The notes: generated by a model not told the origin, from the letters alone. Positions 26,724 to 35,981 are shown, counted from the stretch's first letter. The stretch is DNA of 64,000 nucleotides from Burkholderia arboris (GCF_902499125.1 NZ_CABVPX010000003.1:248001-312000), one strand, 5' to 3'. A program made the numbers and translations.

Positions 26724-27665
26724 TCACGCCGCGCTCGACGTACCGAGCATCAAGTCGAGATTCTGCACGGCCGCGCCGGATGCGCCCTTGCCGAGATTGT
26801 CGAACACGGCGGACAGCAACACCTGCCCGCGATCTTCATTGACGAACACGCCGAGCCGCAGGTCATTGGTGCCGTTCAGCGCTTGCGGATCGAGATGCGT
26901 GATCGCGTGCGTGTCAGCAAGCGGCGTGACGTCGACGTGACGCGCGGCGGCGTAGTGGTGCGCGAGACACGCATGCAGTTGCTCACCGGTCACGCCGGCC
27001 GGAAGCAGGCGCAGCTCGATCGGTACGGTGAGCACGATGCCTTGCCGATAGGCACCGTAGGCCGGCACGAAGAACGGGCGGTGTGCGAGCCCGGCATGCA
27101 GCCGGATCTCGGGGACATGCTTGTGCTCCAGAGCCAGGCCGTACACCTGCAGCGGCAGCATGCGTGCGGCGGCGTCGCCGGATTCGAATGCTTCGACGGC
27201 GGCCCTTCCGCCTCCCGAGTAACCGGAGACCGCGTGGATGCTCGCCGGGTAGTCGCGCGGCAGCAGGCCGGCCTGCAACAGCGGGCGAAGCAGGCCGATC
27301 GCGCCCGTCGGGTAGCAGCCCGGATTGGTGACGCGCTTCGCGTGCGCAATGTGCTGCGCGTGTCCGTCGGCGATCTCGGGAAAGCCGTAGACCCATTCGG
27401 GCTGCGTGCGATGGGCCGAACTTGCATCGATCACGCGTACCGCGGGGTTCCGGATGAAGCCGACCGCTTCGCGCGCGGCCGCATCGGGCAGGCACAGGAT
27501 CGCGATATCGCATGCGTTGAGCGCGTCGGCGCGCCGCACGGGGTCCTTGCGTTCGGCAGCCGGAAGCGTGAGCAACTGCAAGTCGGCGCGGTCGCGCAGA
27601 CGCTCCAGAATCTGCAGTCCGGTCGTGCCCTGGTCGCCGTCGATGAAGACAGTGGGGAAGCTCAT
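26724..27665 (-). CDS. argC: N-acetyl-gamma-glutamyl-phosphate reductase, short type, 313 aa
   Basis: Catalyses the NADPH-dependent third step of arginine/ornithine synthesis. The Rossmann loop is [17 protein letters not shown] (residues 7-23). The catalytic cysteine is in [19 protein letters not shown] (about residue 117). [15 protein letters not shown] and HKHVPEI supply further family motifs. At 313 residues it is the short (type 2) ArgC. Other arg genes are absent nearby, and it faces a LysR gene, so it may be a second, separately regulated copy. Start ATG 27665. Confidence 0.93.
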   Translation of the reverse strand: MSFPTVFIDGDQGTTGLQILERLRDRADLQLLTLPAAERKDPVRRADALNACDIAILCLPDAAAREAVGFIRNPAVRVIDASSAHRTQPEWVYGFPEIADGHAQHIAHAKRVTNPGCYPTGAIGLLRPLLQAGLLPRDYPASIHAVSGYSGGGRAAVEAFESGDAAARMLPLQVYGLALEHKHVPEIRLHAGLAHRPFFVPAYGAYRQGIVLTVPIELRLLPAGVTGEQLHACLAHHYAAARHVDVTPLADTHAITHLDPQALNGTNDLRLGVFVNEDRGQVLLSAVFDNLGKGASGAAVQNLDLMLGTSSAA

Positions 27666-27786
27666 GATGGTCGTGTTCCTCGCGTTCGATCGTCGGGGGA
27701 AGCCGTATGGTCCGCCGAACGCCTAGAATAGGAAAAGTTGAATTTGCTGATCGTTTGATTCAGCTTTTCTGAACGAGAGGTGTTCG

Positions 27787-28671
27787 ATGCGCGAGATCAG
27801 TCTGGACCGCCTGCGTACGCTGGTCGCGATCGCGGACCAGGGATCCTTTGTCGCGGCGGCGCAATGGCTTCATCTCGCACCGCCAACCGTCAGTCTTCAC
27901 GTTGCCGAGCTGGAAAGCCGGGTCGGTGCGCCGCTGCTGACCCGCACGCGTGGCAACGTGCGGCCTTCGACGATCGGCGAAGTGCTGGTGGAGCGGGCGC
28001 GGCGTCTGCTGGCCGAGGTCGAATCGACGCTGGACGATGTGCAGCGACAGGTGCAGGGATTGACCGGACGGGTGCGCCTGGGCGCATCGACCGGGGCGAT
28101 TGCGCACTTGTTGCCGCAGGCGGTGGCCGGGTTGCGTGCGCAGCATCCGGATATCGATGTGCAGATCGCGGTGCTCACGTCGCAGGATACGCTGGCGCGC
28201 ATTGCGCAAGGCACACTCGATGTCGGGCTGGTTGCGCTGCCGCAGGCGCCGGTCGCGGGGTTATCGATCCGCCCGTGGCGGCGCGATCCGGTGATGGCTT
28301 TTCTGCCGGCGGACTGGCCGCTTCCGGCCCGGGTGACGCCGGCGTATCTGGCCGCGCGCCCATTGATTCTCAACGATGCGACGACGCGTCTGTCACGGCT
28401 CACGACGGAGTGGTTCGCGCTCGGCGGCCACCGGCCCGAGCCGCGGATCGAACTCAACTACAACGATGCGATCAAGAGCCTGGTCGCCGCCGGGTACGGC
28501 GCGACGCTTTTGCCGCACGAGGCCGGCGCGCCGCTGCCGGATGCGCGGATCGTCATGCGGCCGCTACGCCCGGCGTTGTGGCGCGAGCTGGGGATTGCGC
28601 ATCGGGCCGGTCCCGTCGAGCGGGCGACGCAGCACGTGCTCGATGCGCTGTGGGCGCTCGGCGGGCGATAG
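27787..28671 (+). CDS. LysR-family transcriptional regulator, 294 aa
   Basis: The helix-turn-helix at residues 4-62 reads EISLDRLRTLVAIADQGSFV, then HLAPPTVSLHVAELESRVGAPLLTRTRG. The effector domain follows (about 88-290). Start ATG 27787. It diverges from argC across 121 bases containing an AT-rich TTGAATTTGCTGATCG segment. Regulation of argC is the simplest reading, which would be unusual because argC is normally controlled by arginine-responsive regulators. Confidence 0.9.
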   Translation: MREISLDRLRTLVAIADQGSFVAAAQWLHLAPPTVSLHVAELESRVGAPLLTRTRGNVRPSTIGEVLVERARRLLAEVESTLDDVQRQVQGLTGRVRLGASTGAIAHLLPQAVAGLRAQHPDIDVQIAVLTSQDTLARIAQGTLDVGLVALPQAPVAGLSIRPWRRDPVMAFLPADWPLPARVTPAYLAARPLILNDATTRLSRLTTEWFALGGHRPEPRIELNYNDAIKSLVAAGYGATLLPHEAGAPLPDARIVMRPLRPALWRELGIAHRAGPVERATQHVLDALWALGGR

Positions 28672-28710
28672 CGGATCGTCGCGCGGTGGCACGAGCGGGC
28701 GAACGCGCGT

Positions 28711-29175
28711 TCAGAGCCGGTTGTCCTTCGCAAGCGTGAGCACGCGCGCCCAGCGCTGTGCGTCGCGCTTGTCCGTCATCGGCAGCTTCCATTCGCTGCG
28801 CGCGGCGTCGCGCACGCGCACGACGAGATGCCAGCGGCCGCCGATCGGCGCGGCCTGGCAGCCGTCGAGCTGCGACAGCGTATAGCGGCCGTCCGCGCCG
28901 TCATGCGACAGCCACAGCAGCCCTTGCGTCGCGGACACGCGCAACTCGCCCCACGCGCGATGCACGATGTGCGTCCAGCCTTCTTCCTTCGTATTCGGCG
29001 CGATGTCGCGGCGGCGTTTGATCCACCCCGCGATCAGCGCGATCAGGATCGCGGCGGCGAGCACGGCGGCCGCGATCGCGACCGGCGGGCCGAACTGCGC
29101 GGCGATGACGTGAAACAGGTGAACCGCGCCCCATCCGGCGGCGATGAGCGCGAACAGCGCAATGAAAATCGGCAT
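28711..29175 (-). CDS. Membrane-anchored hypothetical protein, 154 aa
   Basis: I do not recognise the family. Two N-terminal hydrophobic helices (about residues 2-20 and 28-50) are followed by the basic sequence GWIKRRRDIAPN and a soluble domain with RRDIAPNTKEEGWTHIVHR, DGADGRYTLSQLDGC and WHLVVRVRDAARSEWKLPM. The N-out or hairpin topology would leave the soluble part in the cytoplasm. Start ATG 29175; longer upstream readings pass through a hairpin. It converges on the LysR gene. Confidence 0.7.
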   Translation of the reverse strand: MPIFIALFALIAAGWGAVHLFHVIAAQFGPPVAIAAAVLAAAILIALIAGWIKRRRDIAPNTKEEGWTHIVHRAWGELRVSATQGLLWLSHDGADGRYTLSQLDGCQAAPIGGRWHLVVRVRDAARSEWKLPMTDKRDAQRWARVLTLAKDNRL

Positions 29176-29194
29176 TGTCGAATCTGAAATGAGG

Positions 29195-29225
29195 ACGGGC
29201 CGGCGCACGACGCGCGCCGGCCCGT
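29195..29225 (-). terminator. Strong inverted repeat after the patatin gene
   Basis: ACGGGCCGGCG (29195-29205) and CGCCGGCCCGT (29215-29225) are exact complements around a 9-base loop, 11 bases after the patatin stop on the leftward strand. Only a weak T-containing stretch (CCTCATTTCAG) follows, so it may be an inefficient terminator. Confidence 0.5.
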
Positions 29226-29236
29226 TGCACACGGCA

Positions 29237-30454
29237 TTACCGGCGGCGGTGAATGTCGTGCGTGACGAAGCCCGCGTCGTTGTTGGGCAGCGCGAGGCCG
29301 TCCTTCACTGCGAGCGTCTTGCGGATGTCGTCGAGACCCGCGGACCAGTGGTCACGCATCGTCGACAGACCGAACTGATAGTCCTTGTAATGATGCTCGT
29401 ACGCCTTCTGCTGGTAGATCAGGTGCTGGATGTTGTACTTCTTCCCGCTCGACATCGCGTCGGCTTCGACGCACCACGGGTCGTTCTTGCGTTGCGCTTC
29501 CGGCACCTGTTCGAGCACGTGGCGCAGCACGTTGCGGTAGCGCTGTTCGCGCTGCAGCGTGTCGGTGACGAAACGCGTGCGGCTCGAATACTGCACGTCC
29601 TTCGTGCGTTCGGCGACGTCGGCCATCGTGCGCGGCAGCGGCCCGCGTGCGCTCCACAGATCGACCTGGAACGCGAGCGTGTCGCGGCGCGGCCGGGCGC
29701 GGAGCACTTCCATCAGCGGCGTGTTCGACACGACGCCGCCGTCCCAGTAATACTCGCCGTCGATCTCGACGGGCGGGAACGCGGGCGGCAGCGCACCGGA
29801 CGCCATGAAATGCTCGGGCGCGAGACGGATGCGCGAGTTGTCGAAGTACACGAAGTTGCCGGTGCCGACGTTGACCGCGCCGACCGACACGCGCGTCTCG
29901 CCCGAATTGATCCGGTCGAAATCGCACAGCTTCAGCAGTGTCGTGCGCAGCGCCGACGTGTCGTACCAGCTGATTTTCTCGGGATGGTCGGACACGCCCG
30001 GCAGCGGCGGCGGGAAGCGCGGCACGAAGAAGCCTTGCTGGCCCTGCATCATTGCGCTGGCCGCCTGCGACGCGGTGAAGAACGTGCGGATCTGGTCGAT
30101 GCTGTTGAACAGCGCGAATTCGAACGCGGCCGGAATCGTCGGAAAGAACGCCGGCTGGCAGATCGTTTCCCAGAATTCGCGCAGGCGCTCGACGCGATGC
30201 TCGGGCGCGTTGCCCGCGATCAGCGCGGTGTTGAGCGCGCCGATCGAGATGCCCGCGATCCAGTCGAGCGGAATGCCGGCCTCGTGCAGCCCTTCGAACA
30301 CGCCGGCCTGATAGGCGCCGAGCGCGCCGCCGCCCTGCAGGACGAGCGCGATGGTTTCGTATGGCAGCGACCGTGCGGGGGCCGGTGCGCCGGCTTCGTG
30401 ATGCAGGTCCGCCGCATCGACGGCCTGCTTTTCGGTGGGGGCGCGCGGCTTCAC
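29237..30454 (-). CDS. Patatin-like phospholipase, 405 aa
   Basis: A patatin-family lipid acyl hydrolase. The oxyanion-hole motif is [21 protein letters not shown]. The nucleophile elbow is GISIGALN, with the catalytic serine. [10 protein letters not shown] supplies the catalytic aspartate of the Ser-Asp dyad. A DUF3734-like C-terminal region follows (about 250-405). The start is GTG 30454, whose GTGA overlaps the bdhA stop, so it is translationally coupled to it. Patatins of this type accompany 3-hydroxybutyrate dehydrogenase in Burkholderia and may act on PHB granule or membrane lipids (inference). Confidence 0.9.
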   Translation of the reverse strand: MKPRAPTEKQAVDAADLHHEAGAPAPARSLPYETIALVLQGGGALGAYQAGVFEGLHEAGIPLDWIAGISIGALNTALIAGNAPEHRVERLREFWETICQPAFFPTIPAAFEFALFNSIDQIRTFFTASQAASAMMQGQQGFFVPRFPPPLPGVSDHPEKISWYDTSALRTTLLKLCDFDRINSGETRVSVGAVNVGTGNFVYFDNSRIRLAPEHFMASGALPPAFPPVEIDGEYYWDGGVVSNTPLMEVLRARPRRDTLAFQVDLWSARGPLPRTMADVAERTKDVQYSSRTRFVTDTLQREQRYRNVLRHVLEQVPEAQRKNDPWCVEADAMSSGKKYNIQHLIYQQKAYEHHYKDYQFGLSTMRDHWSAGLDDIRKTLAVKDGLALPNNDAGFVTHDIHRRR

Positions 30455-31236
30455 TGCATGAACCAGCCGTGGCTGACGATGAACGACTGCCCCGTGAGCG
30501 CGGCGCTCGGGAATGCCGACAGGAACAGCACCGTCTGCGCGACGTCCTGCACCGTCGTGAACACCCCGTCGACCGTGTTGCCGAGCATCACCTTCTTCAC
30601 CACTTCCTCTTCGCTGATGCCGAGCTCCTTCGCCTGCTCCGGAATCTGCTTGTCGACCAGCGGCGTGCGCACGAAGCCCGGACACACGACGTGCGAGCGC
30701 ACGTTGTGCTTCGCGCCTTCCTTCGCCAGCACCCGTGCCAGACCGAGCAGGCCGTGCTTGGCCGTCACGTATGCCGATTTCAGCGGCGACGCTTCGTGCG
30801 AGTGCACCGAACCCATGTAGATCACGACGCCGCCGCGATCGTCCTTGTACATGTGCTTGAGCGCGGCCTTCGTCGTCAGGAATGCGCCGTCGACGTGGAT
30901 CGCCTGCATCTTCTTCCAGTCGGAGAACGCATAGTTCTCGATCGGGTTGACGATCTGGATGCCCGCGTTCGACACGAGGATGTCGACCGAGCCGAACGTT
31001 TCGGCAACCTTGTCGATGCCGCTGTTCACGGCTTCCTCGTTCGTCACGTCCATCGCGACGCCGATCGCCTTGCCGCCTGCCTTGTTGATCTCGTCGGCGA
31101 CCGCGTTCGCGCCGTCCTGGTTCAGGTCGGCGATCGCGACGGCCGCGCCTGCCTTGGCGAGCTCGAGTGCGATTTCCTTGCCGATGCCGCTCGCGGCGCC
31201 CGTGACGACTGCGGTCTTGCCATTCAGGTTGCTCAT
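30451..31236 (-). CDS. bdhA: D-3-hydroxybutyrate dehydrogenase, 261 aa
   Basis: A short-chain dehydrogenase interconverting 3-hydroxybutyrate and acetoacetate with NAD. The cofactor loop is [13 protein letters not shown] (residues 11-23) and NAG follows at about residue 92. The catalytic Ser-Tyr-Lys set lies in [21 protein letters not shown]. The closing [12 protein letters not shown] matches bacterial 3-hydroxybutyrate dehydrogenases. It lies between adc and the patatin gene in one leftward operon. Start ATG 31236. Confidence 0.92.
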   Translation of the reverse strand: MSNLNGKTAVVTGAASGIGKEIALELAKAGAAVAIADLNQDGANAVADEINKAGGKAIGVAMDVTNEEAVNSGIDKVAETFGSVDILVSNAGIQIVNPIENYAFSDWKKMQAIHVDGAFLTTKAALKHMYKDDRGGVVIYMGSVHSHEASPLKSAYVTAKHGLLGLARVLAKEGAKHNVRSHVVCPGFVRTPLVDKQIPEQAKELGISEEEVVKKVMLGNTVDGVFTTVQDVAQTVLFLSAFPSAALTGQSFIVSHGWFMQ

Positions 31237-31288
31237 GTTCGAATTCCCGTGGTGAAAGGATTGACAGGGAGAAAGGACTGCGGACGTG

Positions 31289-32029
31289 TTACTGAGCCAG
31301 GTAATCGTAGACGACTTCGCCGAGGCCCAGCGTCAAATCTGCGACCAGGTGCCGGGCTTCGACGATTTCGAGCACGGGCAGGTCGGCCACCGGTGCGAGC
31401 GCGTGCGGCGCCAGCTCGAGCGATGCGGGGCCCGTCCATGCACCCTTCATCTTGATGTCCTGCATGTAATAGCGCACCAGTTCGCAGACGCGCGCGGTGC
31501 CGTCGACGTGCGGGATGATCTTCAGCAGGAAATTGGGGCCGGCGAGCCGTTTCGTCTGCTCGTCGATGTCGAGTTCCTTGTGCTTGTAACCCATCGTGCC
31601 GGTGGCGACGCGCACCTTGCCGTAGTCGAGCGTGCCGAGGAGGTGATCGGTGTTCACGTGCAGCGTGGGCGACGCGAGCTTCTTCGGGAAGCCCCACAGC
31701 TCGCGGCCGCCGGCGATCGGCGGGTGATCGTCGAGATACATCGCGAGCGTATAGCCGCCCGGCTGGCCGTTGTACTCGACGGGGATCACCTGGCCGCTTT
31801 CGGTGTAGTCGCCGAAGCCGGTCGAATCGGCCATGCGAATGAATTCGTAATGCACGAGCGGCTCGGTGACCTGCAGCGGCTCGGGGACAATTTCACGGAG
31901 ACGGTCCGGATCGGTGCGGTACGTGATGATCAGAAACTCACGATCGACGAAACGGTACGGGCCCATCGGGAAGGCAGGGCTGGTCAACGGCATCGCAAAC
32001 GCTTTCGATCGGACATCGCTGGGTTTCAT
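31289..32029 (-). CDS. adc: Acetoacetate decarboxylase, 246 aa
   Basis: Converts acetoacetate to acetone and CO2. The Schiff-base lysine region is [14 protein letters not shown] (about residues 108-121), with the Lys pair typical of the family. [22 protein letters not shown] also matches. Start ATG 32029 follows AAGGAGT; a longer reading to 32110 is rejected. First gene of the adc-bdhA-patatin operon, a ketone-body/PHB turnover module. Confidence 0.94.
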   Translation of the reverse strand: MKPSDVRSKAFAMPLTSPAFPMGPYRFVDREFLIITYRTDPDRLREIVPEPLQVTEPLVHYEFIRMADSTGFGDYTESGQVIPVEYNGQPGGYTLAMYLDDHPPIAGGRELWGFPKKLASPTLHVNTDHLLGTLDYGKVRVATGTMGYKHKELDIDEQTKRLAGPNFLLKIIPHVDGTARVCELVRYYMQDIKMKGAWTGPASLELAPHALAPVADLPVLEIVEARHLVADLTLGLGEVVYDYLAQ

Positions 32030-32464
32030 GCGGACTCCTTGTTGTTGATCGCTTCGTGGATGAGTGGTCGTAATCGTATGCCTGTGCGTTGCCGTTGTGC
32101 GATGCCGCATTTGGAATTAATTGTTGCCGATTTCGAATAATTTGCGGCGTAAATATTGAGATGAACGATGCAAACGGCCTGAATGGCGCCCGGCGGCTCG
32201 ATGGTCGCATGCATCGATGACGCCATGATGTGAAAAAGGTGAGCCTTTACGGGAGGCGGGGTGAGCCTTTACAGGAGACGGTCGCGCGGGAATATGACAA
32301 TTGTGTGAACTTGTGTTGCAGTGCAGGCTCTAAGTGCGTTCGCCGCGGCGGGCCTCGCCCCGTGCGGCCGCCCCATTAAGCATCGCTTAAGCGGGCACGC
32401 CCTAGCATCGTTCGTATCCGGCCGGGCAACCGGTCGACCTTTTACGCCCCACGCAACCGGATTC
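32030..32464. other. Divergent promoter region between adc and PAP2, with an outlying iteron pair
   Basis: A 435-base gap. Its left part is AT-rich (for example TTGGAATTAATTGTTGCCG) and should contain the adc promoter. The right part holds the iteron pair at 32238-32275 and the PAP2 leader. No RNA gene recognised. Confidence 0.5.
32238..32275 (-). repeat. Outlying iteron pair E at 22-bp spacing
   Basis: GGTGAGCCTTTACGGG (32238-32253) and GGTGAGCCTTTACAGG (32260-32275) in reverse orientation. Their spacing is exactly 22 bases, as in the phased array at the origin, although they are more than 17 kb away. Confidence 0.72.
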
Positions 32465-33046
32465 ATGCAGAACCTCAATCTCACCCTCTTTTCCGCCATC
32501 AACGCCGGGGTTGCACCGCAGCCGGGCGTCGCCCGCCTTGCCATTTTTGCCGCCGACTGGCTCGTCTATGCGCTGCCGGCGATGTTGCTGCTGACCTGGA
32601 TCTTCGGCGCGCGCCCGGCGCGGCGCCAGGCGATCGAAGCCGGCGTCTGCGTCTGCGTGGCACTCGCGCTCGCGCAGGTACTCGGACATTTGTGGTTTTC
32701 GCCGCGCCCGTTCATGGCCGGCGTCGGTACGCAGCTGATTCCGCATGCACCGGACAGCTCGTTTCCGAGCGATCACATGACGTTCGCGTGGAGCATGGCG
32801 GTCGGCCTGATGCTCGGTAGCACGACGCGTGTCACCGGGTTCGTGATGGCTGCGCTGGCCGTGGTCATCGCATGGGGGCGCGTCTACGCGGGTGTGCACT
32901 GGCCGTTCGACATGGCGGGCGGCGTGCTGGTCGGCACGGCCGGCGCGCTGGCCGCGCATCTGTACGGGCAACGCGTGAGCGCGCCGCTCGAACGGATCGG
33001 CGATTCGGTGCATGCCGTCGTGATGGGGCGCCGGCACGCGCCGTAA
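32465..33046 (+). CDS. PAP2-family phosphatase (undecaprenyl-diphosphatase BcrC-like), 193 aa
   Basis: An integral membrane acid phosphatase with about five transmembrane helices. The three PAP2 motifs are KxxxxxxRP-like in FSPRPFMAG, SFPSDHMT (the PSGH equivalent, with catalytic His), and GRVYAGVHWPFDMAGG (catalytic His and Asp). BcrC-type enzymes recycle undecaprenyl pyrophosphate in the inner membrane for cell-wall and LPS synthesis. Start ATG 32465. Substrate assignment is by family resemblance. Confidence 0.88.
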   Translation: MQNLNLTLFSAINAGVAPQPGVARLAIFAADWLVYALPAMLLLTWIFGARPARRQAIEAGVCVCVALALAQVLGHLWFSPRPFMAGVGTQLIPHAPDSSFPSDHMTFAWSMAVGLMLGSTTRVTGFVMAALAVVIAWGRVYAGVHWPFDMAGGVLVGTAGALAAHLYGQRVSAPLERIGDSVHAVVMGRRHAP

Positions 33047-33075
33047 ACAGCGGGAGGTCGTTGGGCAGGACGCCG

Positions 33076-33303
33076 TCAGCCGGGTGTCTTGGTCGACGCA
33101 TCGGCCGATGCGGACGGGCCACCGCCCGCATCGTGCAGTTCGGGTGTATCGGCCGGGTGCTGAGCGGCATCGCGGTCGAGGGCGCTTTCCTTCAGGATCG
33201 CGCACATCGCGACAAACAGCGCGAGTACCACCGCGGCAAGGCCGCAATAACCGGCGATCTTCAGGTTGCGAAGGAAAGGCGAAGCGTGGCTTGCTTTTGT
33301 CAT
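33076..33303 (-). CDS. Small single-span membrane protein, 75 aa
   Basis: One hydrophobic helix, IAGYCGLAAVVLALFVAMCA (about residues 16-35), is followed by a hydrophilic, low-complexity tail (DAGGGPSASADASTKTPG). Start ATG 33303. No family recognised. It converges on the PAP2 gene. Confidence 0.55.
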   Translation of the reverse strand: MTKASHASPFLRNLKIAGYCGLAAVVLALFVAMCAILKESALDRDAAQHPADTPELHDAGGGPSASADASTKTPG

Positions 33304-33470
33304 GACCGGGCGCTCCTGGGCGGGCTGCGGCGGCTGTCGCCTGACAGCGGCGTCGCAGACATAGATATATACCAGCCGCGATACCGGTGCCAAGCCCGCT
33401 GGTGCGCCGGCGCCACGATTGTTTCAGCGTGTGCGCATGCCGTCTGTTCGGCGCCAGCGACCCGTAGACG

Positions 33471-34292
33471 TCAGTCTTCCAGCGTTTCGTGCACGGCCGC
33501 CGCGCCGCGTTTCCAGTAGGCCGCCGCGCGGATGCGCGACTTGTCGATGCCGCGCTCGCCGGTCAGGTGCTGGCGTACCGCGCGCATCGACAGCGCTTCG
33601 CCGGCCGCCCACACGTAGCCGTCGCCGGACGGCGGCAGCGGCAGGTCGCGAACGGCATTCAGCAGCACGTCGCCATTCGCCGCGTCGGCTTCCGCGCGAA
33701 AGCGCCAGATTTCATGCACGTCGGCGCGCGTGTCGAATGCGATCTGCGCGGAGCGATCGGCGACTTCCAGCACGACGGCCGCTCGCGCACCTTCCGGCAA
33801 TTCCTCGAGACGCCGCGCGACGGCCGGCAGCGCCGTATCGTCGCCGATCAGCAGATGCCAGTCGAAGCCGGTCGGGACAACGAACGAACCGCGCGGGCCG
33901 CCGATGCCGAGCCATTGGCCGACGCGGGCCTGCGTGGCCCACTGCGACGCCGGGCCCGGATGGTTCAGCACGAATTCCAGATCGAGTTCGCAGGCGGCGC
34001 GGTCGAAGCGGCGCGGCGTGAAGTCGCGCGCGACCGGCTTCGGTTCGCCTTCCGGAAACTCGGGGCCGTTCTCGCCGAGCGTCGGCAGTGCGGGCCGTTC
34101 GGCGCCGGGCGGCGGGAAAAATACCTTCACGTGATCGTCGAACGACGCGGATTCGAAATCCGCGAGATCGGGGCCGCCGAGCGTGACGCGCAGCAGATGC
34201 GGCGTCACGGCATGCACGCGCAGGACCTGCAACAGGCGGAACTTGAGGGTGTGGCGCACGCGGGTGACGGTGCGCTCGGATGTGTTCTGCAT
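33471..34292 (-). CDS. Siderophore-interacting protein (NADPH-dependent ferric-siderophore reductase), 273 aa
   Basis: A SIP/ViuB-family flavoprotein that releases iron from imported ferric siderophores with NAD(P)H. The FAD-binding region includes RDFTPRRFDRAACELDLEFVLN. The middle GQWLGIGGPRGSFV and DWHLLIGDDTALPAVARRLEE match the family, and AAGEALSMRAVRQHLTGERG is the C-terminal signature. The start is ATG 34292 with AAGGAG; a GTG at 34334 would overlap the PadR stop but lacks a clear site. It is second in a PadR-SIP operon. Confidence 0.92.
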   Translation of the reverse strand: MQNTSERTVTRVRHTLKFRLLQVLRVHAVTPHLLRVTLGGPDLADFESASFDDHVKVFFPPPGAERPALPTLGENGPEFPEGEPKPVARDFTPRRFDRAACELDLEFVLNHPGPASQWATQARVGQWLGIGGPRGSFVVPTGFDWHLLIGDDTALPAVARRLEELPEGARAAVVLEVADRSAQIAFDTRADVHEIWRFRAEADAANGDVLLNAVRDLPLPPSGDGYVWAAGEALSMRAVRQHLTGERGIDKSRIRAAAYWKRGAAAVHETLED

Positions 34293-34330
34293 CAATCCGT
34301 TCTCCTTGGGTTTTGACGGGGCGGCGCGGA

Positions 34331-35041
34331 TCACGCGCCGGAGCCGCCTTCGATTTCGGCCGTCGCGCGGCGCATGATGGCCGCGATGCGGCGCTGTTCG
34401 TCGGCATCGGCGGCGCTCTTGTGCAGCAGCGCCCGCTTGAGTGCGAGGCGCGCCTCGACGAACTCCGGCAGCCAGCCGGCCTGCGATTCGTCCTGCGCTT
34501 CGGTGCCCGCCGATTCCCCGGCGAACGCGCGGCGCATGAATTCCATCTTGCGGGCGAGGTGCGTGAGGCGCGCGAACAGCGTGTCGACGCGTTCGCGCTG
34601 TGCGTTGAGATGCGTGCGACCGGCGTCGGTCAGCGCATAGCGCTTGCGGTTGCCTTCCGCCTGCGACGCGACGAAGCCGACTTCTTCGAGATACGTGAGC
34701 GCCGGATACACCATGCCGGGGCTCGGGCTGTAGAAACCATTCGAGCGCGTGTCGAGCGCCTTGATCAGCTCGTAGCCGTGGCTCGGCTGCTCGGCGACCA
34801 GTGCGAGGAGCAGCAGCTGGAGATCGTCGGAGCTGAACTGGCGGCCGCGCGGCATGCCGTCGTCGCCGAAATCGCCAAAGCCGCCGCGCCCGCCACGGCC
34901 ACCGAACGGGCCGCCACCGAATGGATCGTGGCCGCGGCGGTGGCGGCCGATCGCGTACCAGAGACCGGCGAACCAGTCAGGGCGGGCCTGCGCACCATGA
35001 CCGTCGCATCGGGCATGGCCGCGGAAGTGGTTGTGTCGCAT
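34331..35041 (-). CDS. PadR-family transcriptional regulator, 236 aa
   Basis: A Gly/His-rich N-terminal extension (FGGGPFGGRGGRGGFGDFGD, residues 41-60) may bind metal. The PadR winged helix follows (about 68-140): LQLLLLALVAEQPSHGYELIKAL, then MVYPALTYLEEVGFV. The C-terminal dimerisation helix region extends to about 230. Together with the downstream siderophore reductase, it resembles the iron/nickel-responsive NfeR/VibR-type PadR regulators that repress ferric reductases. Start ATG 35041. The palindrome at 35067 is its probable operator. Confidence 0.88.
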   Translation of the reverse strand: MRHNHFRGHARCDGHGAQARPDWFAGLWYAIGRHRRGHDPFGGGPFGGRGGRGGFGDFGDDGMPRGRQFSSDDLQLLLLALVAEQPSHGYELIKALDTRSNGFYSPSPGMVYPALTYLEEVGFVASQAEGNRKRYALTDAGRTHLNAQRERVDTLFARLTHLARKMEFMRRAFAGESAGTEAQDESQAGWLPEFVEARLALKRALLHKSAADADEQRRIAAIMRRATAEIEGGSGA

Positions 35042-35066
35042 GATCCTGTCCTATGTGTCGTAAAAC

Positions 35067-35080
35067 ATATCTAAAGATAT
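35067..35080. promoter_or_regulatory. PadR operator-like palindrome
   Basis: ATATCT-AA-AGATAT, with further AT-rich sequence on both sides, 26 bases upstream of the padR start. PadR regulators of ferric reductases bind ATATCTTTA-type inverted repeats, so autoregulation of the operon is likely. Confidence 0.65.
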
Positions 35081-35147
35081 ATTTCGAAAGATAGGGCGTC
35101 AAGGGGAATTATTGGGGTTGGATAGGGTGTGTGGCTGTTGTAGGTTG

Positions 35148-35169
35148 GCAAAAAAGGCGGCTTTTTTGC
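35148..35169. terminator. Perfect hairpin with A/T-run arms
   Basis: GCAAAAAAG and CTTTTTTGC form a 9-bp stem around GCGG. It may act as a bidirectional terminator-like boundary at the island edge, about 110 bases from the IS remnant. Confidence 0.5.
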
Positions 35170-35257
35170 AGTATTTGATCTGATGTATAGGAAATGACAC
35201 TCAATAGTTTTTGTCGATGATTCTGGTGTTTTTTGCCTGGTCGATCTGTCTCCCGTT

Positions 35258-35426
35258 AAGTACGGTGCCTGCGGGCTGGTGGGGATTTCGCGTTCGCTGT
35301 TCCACTACGAATCACGGCGCCGCGTTGACGACGAATCGCTTACCTGTCGAATGATGGCCATCGCGGCGCAGAAGTGCCGCTACGGCTATCGCCGAATACG
35401 TGCTGTTGCAGCGCGAGGGCTGGGGT
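35258..35426 (+). pseudogene. IS3-family transposase remnant (orfB fragment, frameshifted)
   Basis: The translation CGLVGISRSLFHYESRRR, then MMAIAAQK and CRYGYRRI, matches the region before the DDE core of IS3-type OrfB. The frame then shifts near 35397 and continues as VLLQREGWG, which is the expected next segment (HVLLQREGW) with bases lost. No DDE catalytic part, orfA or terminal repeats remain. It marks the left edge of the VgrG-RHS island. Confidence 0.8.
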
Positions 35427-35474
35427 ACCTACGCACTGAGATTGACGCAGCGAGTCTGCTCGGACGGCTCGACC

Positions 35475-35942
35475 ATGAATCCGCTAGAGCTCGCCATGAA
35501 GAGGCTTAAGGAATCTTTGGATGCAGCCAGGCGAGCCAAGAACGGTCCTCAGCGCGCAATCTATGAGCTGGACATGGCTCTGGAGCCTTTGGAACTGAAG
35601 TTCTATGACGTCGAGCAAGACTATGACAATCCACGTGGCGGTCAGTGCCTTAGTCACGTCAGCCTCAAGCTGGGTCCTGAGCACGAGCCTTACCTGACTG
35701 CACTCTATCGCTATCAATACTTCGTCCAGAGGGCGCTGGGGAATTTCAAGGGTCTTGCGCGACTGCAGGCCTGCATCGCTCGGGAAATCGGTGTGCCAGT
35801 CGGACCTCTGGTTTGCCATGCCACGCTCGCGACCCTGGAGGAAGGCGCGGGCGAAGGTGAGCAAACTCGGTGGGGGCGTCGTGCGTTGGATGCCTTGGTG
35901 AAGGATTGCGAGGCGATTAACGCGCAATCGATCCAGGGGTGA
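35475..35942 (+). CDS. Hypothetical protein at the edge of the VgrG-RHS island, 155 aa
   Basis: I do not recognise a family. The start is ATG 35475; a longer frame from 35400 begins inside the IS remnant and is not used. The protein appears soluble and mostly helical (AMKRLKESLDAARRAKNG, then YLTALYRYQYFVQRALGNFKGLARLQ). It has no signal peptide. Position next to PAAR, immunity and RHS genes, but on the opposite strand, suggests an accessory or orphan-immunity gene (inference). It converges on the PAAR gene with 39 bases between. Confidence 0.6.
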   Translation: MNPLELAMKRLKESLDAARRAKNGPQRAIYELDMALEPLELKFYDVEQDYDNPRGGQCLSHVSLKLGPEHEPYLTALYRYQYFVQRALGNFKGLARLQACIAREIGVPVGPLVCHATLATLEEGAGEGEQTRWGRRALDALVKDCEAINAQSIQG

Positions 35943-35981
35943 CTGTCTGGCAGTTGGGGAAACCTGGTCTGGGAGCGTGTT

